From contig NZ_WAKW01000012.1 in the NCBI RefSeq assembly GCF_015523155.1, positions 1-59,803 on the forward strand: 59,803 nucleotides of DNA, written 5' to 3'. Position numbers and translations under genes: made by a program. The notes beneath the pieces are model-generated. The model worked only from the letters and a program-made list of their open reading frames with translations, ran no database searches and was not told the DNA's origin. Source of the stretch: Methanothermococcus sp. (GTDB taxonomy: Archaea; AGJL01; Methanococci; Methanococcales; Methanococcaceae). This document shows, piece after piece, positions 50,186-59,803 of this stretch. How positions within the stretch are numbered: the first letter of the stretch is position 1; every line of letters begins with the position of its first letter.

Positions 50186-51183
50186 AATTTCCCCCTTATT
50201 GATTTAGTAATCTCATAACATTCCTTCTGTATAAAATCAGGCAATAAATATTTTTTATTCTTAAAATAAAACTCCTTTCCAAATACATTATCTTTTATAT
50301 ATAGTGCAAATTCCCCCTTCCCATCATCAGATAATGAAATTCCGTTTTCCAAAGTATCAAAATGATTATCCTTAACTTTTTTAGAGTTTATAAAATTCAC
50401 AACCCCTCTATCTATGTGAGCTCTATACATTTCAATTACATCATAAACCAGTGTTGTTTTATTGTAGTTATCGGCATGTATAAACCCAACATATGGGTCT
50501 AAACCTGCAACAATAAGGCATTTTTCAACCATTGGATAGAGCATTCCATATCCATAATTTAGAAAGGCATTGAACCTATCCTTTGCAGGTCTTCTACTTC
50601 TTTCTTTGAATTTATATTTCTTAGGAAGGGCATAATTTATACCTTCAAAGTAGTATTTTGAGGCAATTCCTTCTATTCCAATTATCGTATCTTTTATTTC
50701 TCTATGAGGTAGTTTATCATCGATATTGTTTGTGTATTGGGTGAGCTCCTCCATACAGTTATCAATGTTTTTTATTATTGTGTCGAAATCACCCTTATTG
50801 CCATGATTCTTTTTTAAATCTTTTAGATAATCCATTTGATTTTTCATTTTTCTTTTAATCCAATTGGATGCAAACCTTATGCCTTCAATGGATTCGCTGA
50901 ATTTTAACTGACTTCTTCGAGTTTTAGCAGTTTTTCCAATTCTACAATGCCAGACCATACCTGTTGGTTCTTCCCATTTTAAAAATATTATTGGAATATT
51001 GTTTTCAATGGCAAGGGTTATAGCCCCCGTAGTAATTGTTCCATTGTTTGAAAGGATTATTCTTTCTACTTTGATTGCAGGTATGTCTGTTTTTACGGTT
51101 TTACCATCATTTTTCAATTCTACATGGAATCTATCTTCTTTTTTAGATATGAAAAATCCATTAGTTTTTAAAAGTAAATCCAT
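50182..51183 (-). CDS. cas1: CRISPR-associated endonuclease Cas1
   Basis: This 333-residue type I-B Cas1 is the integrase that inserts new spacers. The N-terminal beta domain (FISKKEDRFHVELK, IERIILSNN-like strand) is followed by the helical catalytic domain with Glu171 (GIEGIASKYYF), His236 (GFIHADN) and the acidic pair Asp248/Glu251 (YDVIEMYR). It is transcribed divergently from cas8b; the 146-base gap holds promoters for both. Confidence 0.96.
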   Translation of the reverse strand: MDLLLKTNGFFISKKEDRFHVELKNDGKTVKTDIPAIKVERIILSNNGTITTGAITLAIENNIPIIFLKWEEPTGMVWHCRIGKTAKTRRSQLKFSESIEGIRFASNWIKRKMKNQMDYLKDLKKNHGNKGDFDTIIKNIDNCMEELTQYTNNIDDKLPHREIKDTIIGIEGIASKYYFEGINYALPKKYKFKERSRRPAKDRFNAFLNYGYGMLYPMVEKCLIVAGLDPYVGFIHADNYNKTTLVYDVIEMYRAHIDRGVVNFINSKKVKDNHFDTLENGISLSDDGKGEFALYIKDNVFGKEFYFKNKKYLLPDFIQKECYEITKSIRGKL

Positions 51184-51329
51184 ATTCTCCCAATTTTATC
51201 TTTTATTTTTGAAATAGAAATTAGAAAAAAATATAACAAAAAATTTATATATAGCATTAAATAGAATATGATTACCACCATATTTATAAGTTAATGTTTA
51301 GTTTATTTAGGGTATTAATGGAGGGGAGT
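51184..51329. promoter_or_regulatory. Divergent cas promoter region
   Basis: An AT-rich gap between cas1 (leftward) and cas8b (rightward). TTTATATATA at 51244-51253 is a good TATA box for cas8b, placing the transcript start near 51278 and the GGAGGGG ribosome binding site at 51320. The leftward promoter probably uses the T-rich 51215-51245 stretch. No operator-like repeat is obvious. Confidence 0.45.
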
Positions 51330-53192
51330 ATGTTATCCAGTGTAGCTCAACTTGGGAATTATATAATAAAAAATGAAGGAAAGGATTTAAACAATCCAAT
51401 GTCTATATTGATTGAGAATCCCAATGTAAATGGAAAGTATAAAAATATATTGAAAATAACCTTTGATTACAATACATTGGAATATTTGGGAGTATATCCT
51501 GATGAATTTGATAAAACCAAGCATTTATTAAAACTAATGTATAAAAAATCAAGAGGGGCTAACGATGCTGATTTTTCACCAACTTCAAAAATTGCAGGGG
51601 ATACTGAGAGAACCTTAAAAAAGAAAATAATCAGAGCAGTATCTAAAACCAGAAAATACGAAAAATATAAAAACTCAAACTTTCTTAAAAAATTGGAAAA
51701 ATCCTTAAAAGATAATGAGGATAAAATTTTAAAAGATATCCTAAATAAAAAGGGAAAAGACGGCACAATACTCACCATAACATTTAAAGACGGTGAAAAT
51801 GAGTATTTTGTAGGAGATATTGAGGAATTTATAAATTACTTCATACATAAAGCCACTATGGATTATTATTATATGACAACAGGGAATATAATCTCAAAAG
51901 GTTCGGGAATATGCTCTATATGTAATAAAGAAAATGAAGAAGTATATGGAGTATTTGGACGATTTAAATTTTATTCAATCGATAAAATTGGAAATGTAAG
52001 TGGATTTAATCCAAATAATGCTTGGAAGACCTTTCCAATATGTTTAAAATGTGCATTAGCTGTTGAAGAGGGGAAAAAATATTTGGACGAAAATTTAAGA
52101 GGTAAATTTTACGGAACAGAATTTTATATGATTCCAAAGGTATTATTTGACAAAGACATGGAGCGAATCCTAAATAGTTATAATGATTTAGTAAAAAATG
52201 TAAAAAACAGAGATTATTCTAAAAGAGAAAAACTTTTGCTGAGATTTCTAAAAAATAGTGATATTTACTGCTACACTACATTTATGTTTTTTAATGAAGG
52301 TAATGATTTCAAAGTTCTTCAAATGATTGAGGATGTTCTTCCTTCAAGATTTAGTGTATTATACAATGCCATGGAAAAAACTGAGAACATTCCACTATTT
52401 AAAAACTATAAAATAAATAAAAATAATTTAAAAAAATTAAATAAAAATCAACGCAAGTATTTTGCTTCAATATTTAAAAACAACGAGGATTTGGAAGAAT
52501 TGAAGTTTTTATTTGGATATATTAAAGAATTTGTCGATAATGATAACGAAGTATTTTTAAAACTGATGAATAACATATTTTCAAATAAAAAAATCGATTA
52601 CCACTATCTAATTAACCAATTTATCTCAAAAATACGGCGAGAATTTAAAACCAGTGAATCTATTTCTTTATCCGCTTATAAATCTCTCATGATTATCTAC
52701 TTCCTAATTAACACAAATTTACTAAGTAATAACCTAAAATCAAGGGGTGAAATCATCACAGAAAAATCCATATATGATTATGGCGAAATAGATAAGTTTT
52801 TTGAAGATTATAAAGATTTTTTTAACAGTGAGGATAAAAAGGCTGTGTTCTTAACTGGCGTTTTAGTTGATAAACTACTAAGACTTCAATATCAAAAACG
52901 ACAATCAAAGCCATTTTTAGCAAAACTTCATGGTTTAAAATTGGATAAATCCAAAATTGAAAGTATATTCAAAGAGGCAACTCAAAAGTTAATGGAATAT
53001 GGGCAGGAGGATAATATAAATTATTATTCCCGCTTAAAAGAAGAAACTGCACGCAGATTTATAACATCTGGTGATAATTGGAATTTATCAAACAACGAAA
53101 TATCATATATATTTTCATTGGGACTCGCCATGAGCTCCGTCTTTGACAACTTAAAAAATAATAAAAATAACAAGGGTGAGGATGATGAGTAA
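51330..53192 (+). CDS. cas8b: Type I-B Cascade large subunit Cas8b (Csh1)
   Basis: This 620-residue Csh1-type protein has MLSSVAQLGNYI at the start and a zinc-binding pair of Cys motifs (GICSICNKE near 203 and FPICLKCALAVEEGK near 243), typical of Cas8b. Long helical, Lys/Asn-rich regions follow. It recognises the PAM and recruits Cas3 within Cascade. GGAGGGG precedes the ATG at 51330; the longer frame begins in the leader. Its stop overlaps the cas7 start by 8 bases. Confidence 0.9.
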   Translation: MLSSVAQLGNYIIKNEGKDLNNPMSILIENPNVNGKYKNILKITFDYNTLEYLGVYPDEFDKTKHLLKLMYKKSRGANDADFSPTSKIAGDTERTLKKKIIRAVSKTRKYEKYKNSNFLKKLEKSLKDNEDKILKDILNKKGKDGTILTITFKDGENEYFVGDIEEFINYFIHKATMDYYYMTTGNIISKGSGICSICNKENEEVYGVFGRFKFYSIDKIGNVSGFNPNNAWKTFPICLKCALAVEEGKKYLDENLRGKFYGTEFYMIPKVLFDKDMERILNSYNDLVKNVKNRDYSKREKLLLRFLKNSDIYCYTTFMFFNEGNDFKVLQMIEDVLPSRFSVLYNAMEKTENIPLFKNYKINKNNLKKLNKNQRKYFASIFKNNEDLEELKFLFGYIKEFVDNDNEVFLKLMNNIFSNKKIDYHYLINQFISKIRREFKTSESISLSAYKSLMIIYFLINTNLLSNNLKSRGEIITEKSIYDYGEIDKFFEDYKDFFNSEDKKAVFLTGVLVDKLLRLQYQKRQSKPFLAKLHGLKLDKSKIESIFKEATQKLMEYGQEDNINYYSRLKEETARRFITSGDNWNLSNNEISYIFSLGLAMSSVFDNLKNNKNNKGEDDE

Positions 53193-54180
53193 TAAACCTG
53201 AATCAAACGGCATAAATAGAAGTGAATTAATATTTTTATACGATGTTCAATATGCAAATCCAAATGGGGACCCATTAGATGATAACAAGCCAAGGATTGA
53301 CCCATCTACTGGAATAAATTTAGTAAGTGATGTCAGATTAAAAAGAACCATTAGGGACTATTTAAATGAATTTAAAGGGGAGGAAATATTTGTAAGGGAA
53401 ATTGAAGACAATGAAGGTAATATTCAAGATGCAAAATTGAGAGCTGAGGACTTCCTTTATGATGAAAATAACAATAAAATTAATAAATCAAAACTAAAAC
53501 TGAATGAAATGAAAGAAATAATGAGAAATAACATTTTAAGCAGTTGTATAGATGTTAGACTTTTTGGAGGCACAATTCCTATCGAGTTAGATAAAAACAA
53601 GAAGAGCTCCATCACACTTACAGGACCTGTTCAGTTTAGATTTGGAAGGTCACTTCACAAAGTAGAACCGATGTTCATAAAGGGAACAGGGGCATTCGCA
53701 TCTGGAAAAGACAAAGGACAAAAAACTTTTAGGGAAGAATATGTCGTTCCATATTCTTTAATATCATTTTATGGAATAATAAACGAAAATGCTGCAAAAC
53801 ACACCAATCTATCAACAGAAGACATAAACAAACTTATTGATGCTCTATGGAATGGGACAAAAAACCTTATTAGCAGAAGTAAGATGGGACAAACTCCAAG
53901 GTTATTAATTAAAGTGAATTACAAGGAAAACAACTACCATGTTGGAGATTTGGATAAATGTTTAGCACTTAAATCCAATGTTAATGATGAAGAAATTAGG
54001 AGCTCCGATGACTATAAAATTGATATGACAAAATTAATAGATATATTGTTGAAAAATAAAGATAAAATTGAAAATGTTGAATATGTGTGGGATGATAGAT
54101 TAAAACTAACTTACAACGACGAAGAGTTTAAATTCAATGTAGATGGCAATGAAATTGAGTTTAAAGAAATTAATATTTAA
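53185..54180 (+). CDS. cas7: Type I-B Cascade backbone Cas7 (Csh2)
   Basis: This 331-residue RAMP protein forms the crRNA-binding backbone. Typical Csh2 elements are ELIFLYDVQYANPNGDPLDDNKP at the N terminus, VSDVRLKRTIRDYL, DVRLFGGTIPIE, LTGPVQFRFGRSLH and RSKMGQTPRLLI. GGTGAGG supports the start at 53185 (an adjacent ATG lies at 53182). It overlaps cas8b, showing translational coupling. Confidence 0.95.
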   Translation: MSNKPESNGINRSELIFLYDVQYANPNGDPLDDNKPRIDPSTGINLVSDVRLKRTIRDYLNEFKGEEIFVREIEDNEGNIQDAKLRAEDFLYDENNNKINKSKLKLNEMKEIMRNNILSSCIDVRLFGGTIPIELDKNKKSSITLTGPVQFRFGRSLHKVEPMFIKGTGAFASGKDKGQKTFREEYVVPYSLISFYGIINENAAKHTNLSTEDINKLIDALWNGTKNLISRSKMGQTPRLLIKVNYKENNYHVGDLDKCLALKSNVNDEEIRSSDDYKIDMTKLIDILLKNKDKIENVEYVWDDRLKLTYNDEEFKFNVDGNEIEFKEINI

Positions 54181-54240
54181 TATATTCAACACACACCATA
54201 TTATTTTATTTTAATTTATTTCACACTTTTTGGTGAAAAT

Positions 54241-54966
54241 ATGAAGATGATAGTTTTCGATATTTGGGGGGATTATGGGCATTTTAAAAAAATCTATACA
54301 ACTACAAGTCCTTTATCTTATGATTTTCCCCCAAAAACTTCAATATATGGCATGTTGGGAGCATTTTTAGGATTAGACAAAGAGAATTATTTAAGGCATA
54401 TAAATAAAGATACTGTAAAGATAGCCCTAAAAATAAAAAATCCTATACAAAAAACCAATATTGCCCTGAATCTAATTGATACAAAAAAGGGTAGGGTAAA
54501 AGGACCCGGTTTTAACCTAATAAACGGCAGAACACAAATACGATTTGAAATGCTTAAAAATCCAAAATATCGGTTGTATGTTTATTTAACGGATAAAGAA
54601 TCATATTCAAAATTAAAGAACTTGTTGGAACAGCATAAAACAGTATATACTATATCGTTGGGACTATCGGAGCTCATAGCAAATTTTGGATATGTGGGAG
54701 AATTTGAAGTTGAGAAAAAAGTTTCTGACAATGAATACACGCCCATTAACTCAGTAATTAGGCGAGATAATTTAATAAATGATGATATTAATTTGGAAAT
54801 GGATAGAGAGTATTTATTTTCAAAAATACCAAATGAAATGGATGAAAATAGAATAACCACGGAGTATATAGACATATTTTACGAACGAAATGGAGAGCCA
54901 ATAAGTTGCAAGGTTAAAGAGTATTATCATATTCCAGAATTAAATGAGAATATTACCTTTATTTAG
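54241..54966 (+). CDS. cas5: Type I-B Cascade subunit Cas5
   Basis: This 241-residue Cas5h-type RAMP starts MKMIVFDIWGDYGHFKKIYTT, with the family PLSYDFPPKTSIYGMLGAFLG segment near 27-47, then GRTQIRFEML and GLSELIANFGYVGEFE. It caps the 5' end of the crRNA. GGTGAAA precedes the ATG, and cas3 follows 17 bases after the stop. Confidence 0.92.
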   Translation: MKMIVFDIWGDYGHFKKIYTTTSPLSYDFPPKTSIYGMLGAFLGLDKENYLRHINKDTVKIALKIKNPIQKTNIALNLIDTKKGRVKGPGFNLINGRTQIRFEMLKNPKYRLYVYLTDKESYSKLKNLLEQHKTVYTISLGLSELIANFGYVGEFEVEKKVSDNEYTPINSVIRRDNLINDDINLEMDREYLFSKIPNEMDENRITTEYIDIFYERNGEPISCKVKEYYHIPELNENITFI

Positions 54967-54983
54967 ATATTGAGGGACTCTAT

Positions 54984-57314
54984 ATGGAGCTTATATCTCA
55001 TACCAATCCTGACTATCCTTTAAAAAACCATCTTATAAACACAAAAAATAGAGCATTATCTAAATACAATCCACCAAAATTAAAATATTTTAATAATGAC
55101 CTAATCAAGGATATTTTAAAAATAATATGCTTGTCTCACGATTTTGGAAAGACTACAACCTATTTTCAAAAATATATAAGAAACGAGAAAATAGAAAAAA
55201 AGATATTAAAAAGACATTCAGAAATATCTTTTATTTTAGCAAACTATATTATAAAGGATTATTTAGAGGCAAAAGAGGTAAATAACAAATACTACCAAAT
55301 ATTTTCATTATGTGTAAAAAATCATCATAGCAGTTTATCGGAGCTCATACATGATGCAGATATATCGGATAAAAATATTTTAAAAAAGCAGTTCAAATCA
55401 TTAGATTTCAATTTTATAAACTGTATTTTAGAGGAAAATAATATCTCAAAATTGAATTGTAATTTTGAGGAGCTCATTTCAGAAGTTGAAGAATTGGAGT
55501 ATCTTTGTGATGAACTAAAATATGAAACCAACGATGAAATGAAAATTGAAGCGTATTATTTATATCAATATTTATTTTCTCTATTAATATCATCAGATAA
55601 AGAGGATGCCATATTTAGACAAACTTCTAACAACTATCCAGCGAATTCAGACACAATCCCAACTGATATTATTGAGTATATTGAAAATAAACCTAAAACT
55701 AAACCAATAGACCATCTAAGAACAGAAATATTTTATAAAATTTCAAATAAAGTGCATAATTTAGATTTAAATCAGAAAATATACACATTAAATGCCCCAA
55801 CAGGAATTGGGAAGACTCTTACTATTTTTAATTTTGCCTTAAAACTGTCAAATCGGATAAAAACTGAAAAAAACATCGATATGAAAATAATATACTGCCT
55901 TCCATTTTTAAGTATTATTGACCAAAACTACAAAGTTTTAAACGAAGTTTTAAAAAATCCACCTTCAAATATCCTTTTAAAACATCATCATCTGTCGGAT
56001 GTGGTATATAGACATGAAGAAAATGGGGAAGAAAATATATTGGATGAAAACAAATCACTTCACTTAATAGAAACATGGAGCTCCAAGATAATTACAACAA
56101 CATTTATGCAGTTGTTTTACAGCATATTTTCAAATAAAAACAGCGATTTAAAAAAGTTTAATAGTTTATCTAACAGCATAATTGTATTGGATGAAATACA
56201 GTCCATTCCTCACAAATACTGGCATTTAGTCAATAAAATATTTAAATTTTTGGCAGAGGAGTATAATATATATTTTATACTTACAACAGCTACATTACCT
56301 ATGATTTTTGATAAAAATAAATGCGTAGAACTTCTTGACGATAAAGAACATTATTTTTCAAACTTAAATAGAATAAAGATGAAAATACATAATGAGCCCA
56401 TGGATTTAACTGAATTTGTAGATGTATTGGACGAGAACATAAACAACAATCCAGATAAAGATTTTTTAATAGTATTGAATACCATAAAATCATCAAAAGA
56501 AGTTTATGACTTATTAAAGGGATATAACTATGAAAATACCGAATATTATTACTTATCCACCAATATATACCCAAAGGAGCGTTTAAACCGTATTGAGAAG
56601 ATTAATAAAAATAAAGACGGTAAATGCAATAATCGAAAAATTATAGTATCCACCCAGTTAATCGAAGCAGGAGTAGATATAAGCGTTGATATTGTATATC
56701 GAGATATTGCACCGTTGGATTCAATAAATCAAACTGCTGGGAGATGCAACAGACACGGAGAAGGAACAGAAAAGGGGGTTATAAACATAGTCAAACTAAC
56801 CAATGACAAGGGTCATCCATTCAGTAGGTATATTTATAACGGAGCTCTCATTTCAAAGACTGAGGAGTTATTAAAAAATTATGATGAGATTGAAGAAAGG
56901 GAGCTCCTAAATATTAACAATTGTTATTTTGAAAAATTGAAAGGTTATGATGATTCATCGAGGGAGCTCTTGGAAATTATTAAAAAGTTCAAATATAATG
57001 ATGTACCTAAAAATTTTAAATTAATTGACGAAATACCCCAAATAAATCTATTTGTGAATGTTGAAGATGATGCAGAGGAAGTATATGATGAATATGTGCG
57101 GATAAAAAGTATAAAAGACCCATTTAAAAGAAGGAATGAATTTTTAAAAATAAAAAAGAAGTTTTATCAATATACAATATCAGTCCCTAAGTATGCCATC
57201 GAGGGAAAAAATATTTTAATAGATGAAAATAAGGATATAAATGTAATTGATGAAACATATTACGATATGGAAACAGGGTTTAAAGTTGTTGAAGATAACA
57301 TGTTAATATTGTGA
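54984..57314 (+). CDS. cas3: CRISPR-associated nuclease/helicase Cas3
   Basis: This 776-residue Cas3 has an N-terminal HD nuclease (His16, then SHDFGKTT with His52-Asp53, and KNHHSS). The superfamily 2 helicase follows: motif I APTGIGKTLT near 270-279, a DEIQ box near 403, STQLIEAGVDIS near 555, and QTAGRCNRHGEG motif VI near 583. It degrades DNA bound by Cascade. It overlaps cas6 by 4 bases in the reading frames and is the fourth gene of the effector operon. Confidence 0.95.
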   Translation: MELISHTNPDYPLKNHLINTKNRALSKYNPPKLKYFNNDLIKDILKIICLSHDFGKTTTYFQKYIRNEKIEKKILKRHSEISFILANYIIKDYLEAKEVNNKYYQIFSLCVKNHHSSLSELIHDADISDKNILKKQFKSLDFNFINCILEENNISKLNCNFEELISEVEELEYLCDELKYETNDEMKIEAYYLYQYLFSLLISSDKEDAIFRQTSNNYPANSDTIPTDIIEYIENKPKTKPIDHLRTEIFYKISNKVHNLDLNQKIYTLNAPTGIGKTLTIFNFALKLSNRIKTEKNIDMKIIYCLPFLSIIDQNYKVLNEVLKNPPSNILLKHHHLSDVVYRHEENGEENILDENKSLHLIETWSSKIITTTFMQLFYSIFSNKNSDLKKFNSLSNSIIVLDEIQSIPHKYWHLVNKIFKFLAEEYNIYFILTTATLPMIFDKNKCVELLDDKEHYFSNLNRIKMKIHNEPMDLTEFVDVLDENINNNPDKDFLIVLNTIKSSKEVYDLLKGYNYENTEYYYLSTNIYPKERLNRIEKINKNKDGKCNNRKIIVSTQLIEAGVDISVDIVYRDIAPLDSINQTAGRCNRHGEGTEKGVINIVKLTNDKGHPFSRYIYNGALISKTEELLKNYDEIEERELLNINNCYFEKLKGYDDSSRELLEIIKKFKYNDVPKNFKLIDEIPQINLFVNVEDDAEEVYDEYVRIKSIKDPFKRRNEFLKIKKKFYQYTISVPKYAIEGKNILIDENKDINVIDETYYDMETGFKVVEDNMLIL

Positions 57315-57322
57315 GGGAAAAT

Positions 57323-58000
57323 ATGAAATTAAAAACCATGTATTGTAAATTAAAAACAGATAAACCATTAAAAAAATCTCAAACTCCTTATTTGAGGGGG
57401 TATATATTAAATAAGTTTGATAAGTGCGGTTATGAAATATTACATAATCATAGCGGAAATGGATTTATATATTCTTACCCTAAAATTCAGTACAAAATAA
57501 TGGGAGGTAATGCCTATATAATTGGCATGGATGAAGGAACAAATATTTTAGGGGGCATAGTGCTTGAGCTCAGAGAGTTAGAATTAAATCATGAAACTTA
57601 TAAAGTTATTGATGGCTATATTTCTGTAAAATCTGAGGAATTTGGAGTATGTGATGATTTAAAAAAATATAAGTTTATAGCACCATGGATTGCCTTAAAT
57701 GAAAAGAATTATTCAAGTTATAAAAAATTAAATGAGAATGAACGAAAAGAAAAACTTGAAAAGATAATAATTGGAAATCTATTATCTATGAGCAAATACT
57801 TAAATTACACCGTTGATAAGAAAATAGAGGCGAATATATTGGAATATCATGAAGTTCCAGTCAATTATAAAAGAACAAAATTTATTGGATTTTTCGGCAA
57901 ATTTGAAGTTAATTTTAATATTCCAAATCTGTTTGGAATTGGGGGTAAGGTATCAAAAGGATTTGGCTCAGTGGTGTCATTGAGAGATGATGATTTATAG
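57323..58000 (+). CDS. cas6: CRISPR RNA endoribonuclease Cas6
   Basis: This 225-residue RAMP endonuclease cuts the repeat in the precursor to release crRNAs. The C-terminal glycine-rich loop (FGIGGKVSKGFGSVVSL, near residues 200-218) is the clearest mark of the family; an early GYILNKFDKCGYEILHNH segment with His residues may hold catalytic His. The start at 57323 follows GAGGG. It ends 70 bases before the first CRISPR repeat. Confidence 0.9.
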   Translation: MKLKTMYCKLKTDKPLKKSQTPYLRGYILNKFDKCGYEILHNHSGNGFIYSYPKIQYKIMGGNAYIIGMDEGTNILGGIVLELRELELNHETYKVIDGYISVKSEEFGVCDDLKKYKFIAPWIALNEKNYSSYKKLNENERKEKLEKIIIGNLLSMSKYLNYTVDKKIEANILEYHEVPVNYKRTKFIGFFGKFEVNFNIPNLFGIGGKVSKGFGSVVSLRDDDL

Positions 58001-58070
58001 TTTTGAATTGAAAAAATATATAAATATTGCATGAGCTCATGTGAGTATAATATATTATTTTTTTATTTTA

Positions 58071-59803
58071 TTTTCCATCCTTGTTTTAATGGATGTGTCT
58101 TTCAGACATGATTTGATAAATATAATACAAAAACATTTTTACCGTTTCCATCCTTGTTTTAATGGATGTGTCTTTCAGACCTGCTGTTTATAATATATCA
58201 TTAGAATATGAATCAGAATGTTTCCATCCTTGTTTTAATGGATGTGTCTTTCAGACAATACTAGATGAATATATAACATGTAAAATAAATAGGTTTCCAT
58301 CCTTGTTTTAATAGATGTGTCTTTCAGACGAAAAACCCGTATTACCACAAGTTGAAAAAATATAGTTTCCATCCTTGTTTTAATGGATGTGTCTTTCAGA
58401 CGAAAAATTTAGAAGAAAAATATTTAAAATCCTTACCAAGTTTCCATCCTTGTTTTAATGGATGTGTCTTTCAGACATATTTCAATCGTTAGAAACAATT
58501 CTAAATTTGCTAAGTTTCCATCCTTGTTTTAATGGATGTGTCTTTCAGACCTGCTAACAACTGTATTTTTTTATAATATTTTATTAAGTTTCCATCCTTG
58601 TTTTAATGGATGTGTCTTTCAGACAATCAAAAATTAAATCTATTACAAAAAAATTCATGTCTGTTTCCATCCTTGTTTTAATGGATGTGTCTTTCAGACA
58701 TTATATAAAAATATTTAAAATTGTATTATATTCTATGTTTCCATCCTTGTTTTAATGGATGTGTCTTTCAGACAAATATGATAGAATAAAATACAAATAC
58801 AATGATGCGTTTCCATCCTTGTTTTAATGGATGTGTCTTTCAGACCCAACTAAAGAAAAGAAAAATCTCTGAGGAAAAGAGGTTTCCATCCTTGTTTTAA
58901 TGGATGTGTCTTTCAGACTATTACGGGATTCCCATCATGGACATCCCTGTATATTGGTTTCCATCCTTGTTTTAATGGATGTGTCTTTCAGACAGTAAAG
59001 GAAATTATAGGGTATATGAAGACCGTAGTTTCCATCCTTGTTTTAATGGATGTGTCTTTCAGACTATATACGGGTAGAAAAAAAAAGAGGTGATATAGAT
59101 GCGTTTCCATCCTTGTTTTAATGGATGTGTCTTTCAGACCATACATTAAATATAAATTATTGTTAATTGAATATGATGTTTCCATCCTTGTTTTAATGGA
59201 TGTGTCTTTCAGACTAAATATGTATGATATAGTATAATGTGCAGTATGATAGTTTCCATCCTTGTTTTAATGGATGTGTCTTTCAGACAATATGTCTCCA
59301 TATTTTTTATTATCTAATTTTTGTTTCCATCCTTGTTTTAATGGATGTGTCTTTCAGACTGGATAAATAGAAATATTCCTATTTTAAAGGAAAAGTTTCC
59401 ATCCTTGTTTTAATGGATGTGTCTTTCAGACTATGTATTCCGTCCCTGCGGGGTATAGGGGTTTGAGGTTTCCATCCTTGTTTTAATGGATGTGTCTTTC
59501 AGACACAGAGGGACAAGCAAATTCAAAATATATAGGGATGTTCAGGAGTTTCCATCCTTGTTTTAATGGATGTGTCTTTCAGACCTAAAAAAGGGGAGCA
59601 GTTGGATGTCCCCGAGCGTTTCCATCCTTGTTTTAATGGATGTGTCTTTCAGACGTTCGGTAATTTTTTACCAATTGTTGCCTTATGGTTCCGTTTCCAT
59701 CCTTGTTTTAATGGATGTGTCTTTCAGACAGGTGGATAATAGCTTAGTATTAGATTATGAAGTATAGTTTCCATCCTTGTTTTAATGGATGTGTCTTTCA
59801 GAC
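58071..59803 (-). CRISPR. CRISPR array, 24 repeats of 37 bp, continuing beyond the window
   Basis: The repeat reads on the given strand GTTTCCATCCTTGTTTTAAT followed by GGATGTGTCTTTCAGAC. Repeats begin at 58071, 58144, 58220, 58293, 58365, 58440, 58514, 58588, 58663, 58737, 58809, 58882, 58957, 59028, 59103, 59178, 59252, 59323, 59395, 59468, 59548, 59618, 59693 and 59767. The 23 spacers are 33-43 bases long. Repeat 1 has T for the first G and repeat 4 has ATAGATG. The complement ends ATGGAAAC, like the 8-base crRNA handle of type I-B arrays, and the worn repeats are at the cas side, so transcription is probably leftward with the leader beyond the right edge. Confidence 0.97.

Noticed and set aside
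58001-58070. CRISPR leader next to cas6
   Set aside because: Only 70 bases of AT-rich DNA with T runs (more like a cas6 terminator), and the worn repeats are at this end, which marks the leader-distal side.
58988-59767. Open frames of about 65 codons inside the CRISPR array
   Set aside because: They consist of translated repeats (for example VSILVLMDVSFR recurring) and have no independent coding evidence.

Overview
The window is about 31% GC with an archaeal gene set: aIF1A, RIO1, a Dim2-type KH protein, archaeal NAC, Hjc, pyruvoyl arginine decarboxylase, AMP phosphorylase, Fae-Hps, ADP-dependent phosphofructokinase, pantoate kinase and methanogenesis marker proteins. Start codons (ATG, often TTG or GTG) follow GGTGA/GAGGT ribosome binding sites at 4-9 bases. 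Together with the nifH-I1-I2-D-K-E-N order this points to a nitrogen-fixing methanogen of the Methanococcales (Methanococcus/Methanothermococcus type). The species is inference.

Layout. 0.2-25 kb is mostly core metabolism and information processing: Fae-Hps, NaMN phosphoribosyltransferase, marker 6, Hjc, AMP phosphorylase, MetRS, one DUF262/DUF1524 GmrSD-like putative defence gene, pantoate kinase, AlaRS, an acylphosphatase with a coiled-coil tail, enolase, RNase HII, TrmI, S15, a methanopterin-pathway DHPS-like enzyme, a polyamine set (pdaD, speD, speE), HIT, aIF1A, RIO1, KH and RlmE. 25.2-33.5 kb is the nitrogenase operon. Its promoter carries two tandem NrpR-type operators (GGAA-N6-TTCC), and its 5' leader has two perfect hairpins. 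The operon contains a 106-codon unknown between nifK and nifE and a HypC-like gene at its end, and nifE is split by a one-base shift in an A tract. 33.6-39 kb holds marker 17, an ACT protein, nifB, NAC, hypD, a CBS/ParB-like protein, UPF0248 and EngB. 39-49 kb is a glycogen metabolism and glycolysis island (GH57, GH15, wHTH, GT4, GT5, Pgi, ADP-PFK). 49.3 kb to the end is a type I-B CRISPR-Cas locus: cas1-cas2-cas4 leftward, with cas2 also split in an A tract; cas8b-cas7-cas5-cas3-cas6 rightward; then a 37-bp-repeat array of at least 24 repeats that runs off the window.

Main observations beyond ordinary annotation. (1) The palindrome GAGCTC occurs about 74 times by hand count, against about 4 expected from base composition. 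It is nearly absent from the glycogen island, the nifN-hypD stretch and the DUF262 gene. (2) A family of elements built from tiny perfect hairpins is present: a roughly 345-bp array of about ten hairpins after pfkC (48946-49291), a short relative with the same termini (35442-35517), and a two-hairpin version forming the nifH leader, with compensatory stem changes between copies. (3) nifE and cas2 carry the same kind of lesion, one A missing from a poly-A tract, which suggests transcriptional slippage, recent decay or a homopolymer sequencing error. (4) A HypC-like protein is encoded as the last gene of a nif operon, with hypD 2.6 kb downstream.
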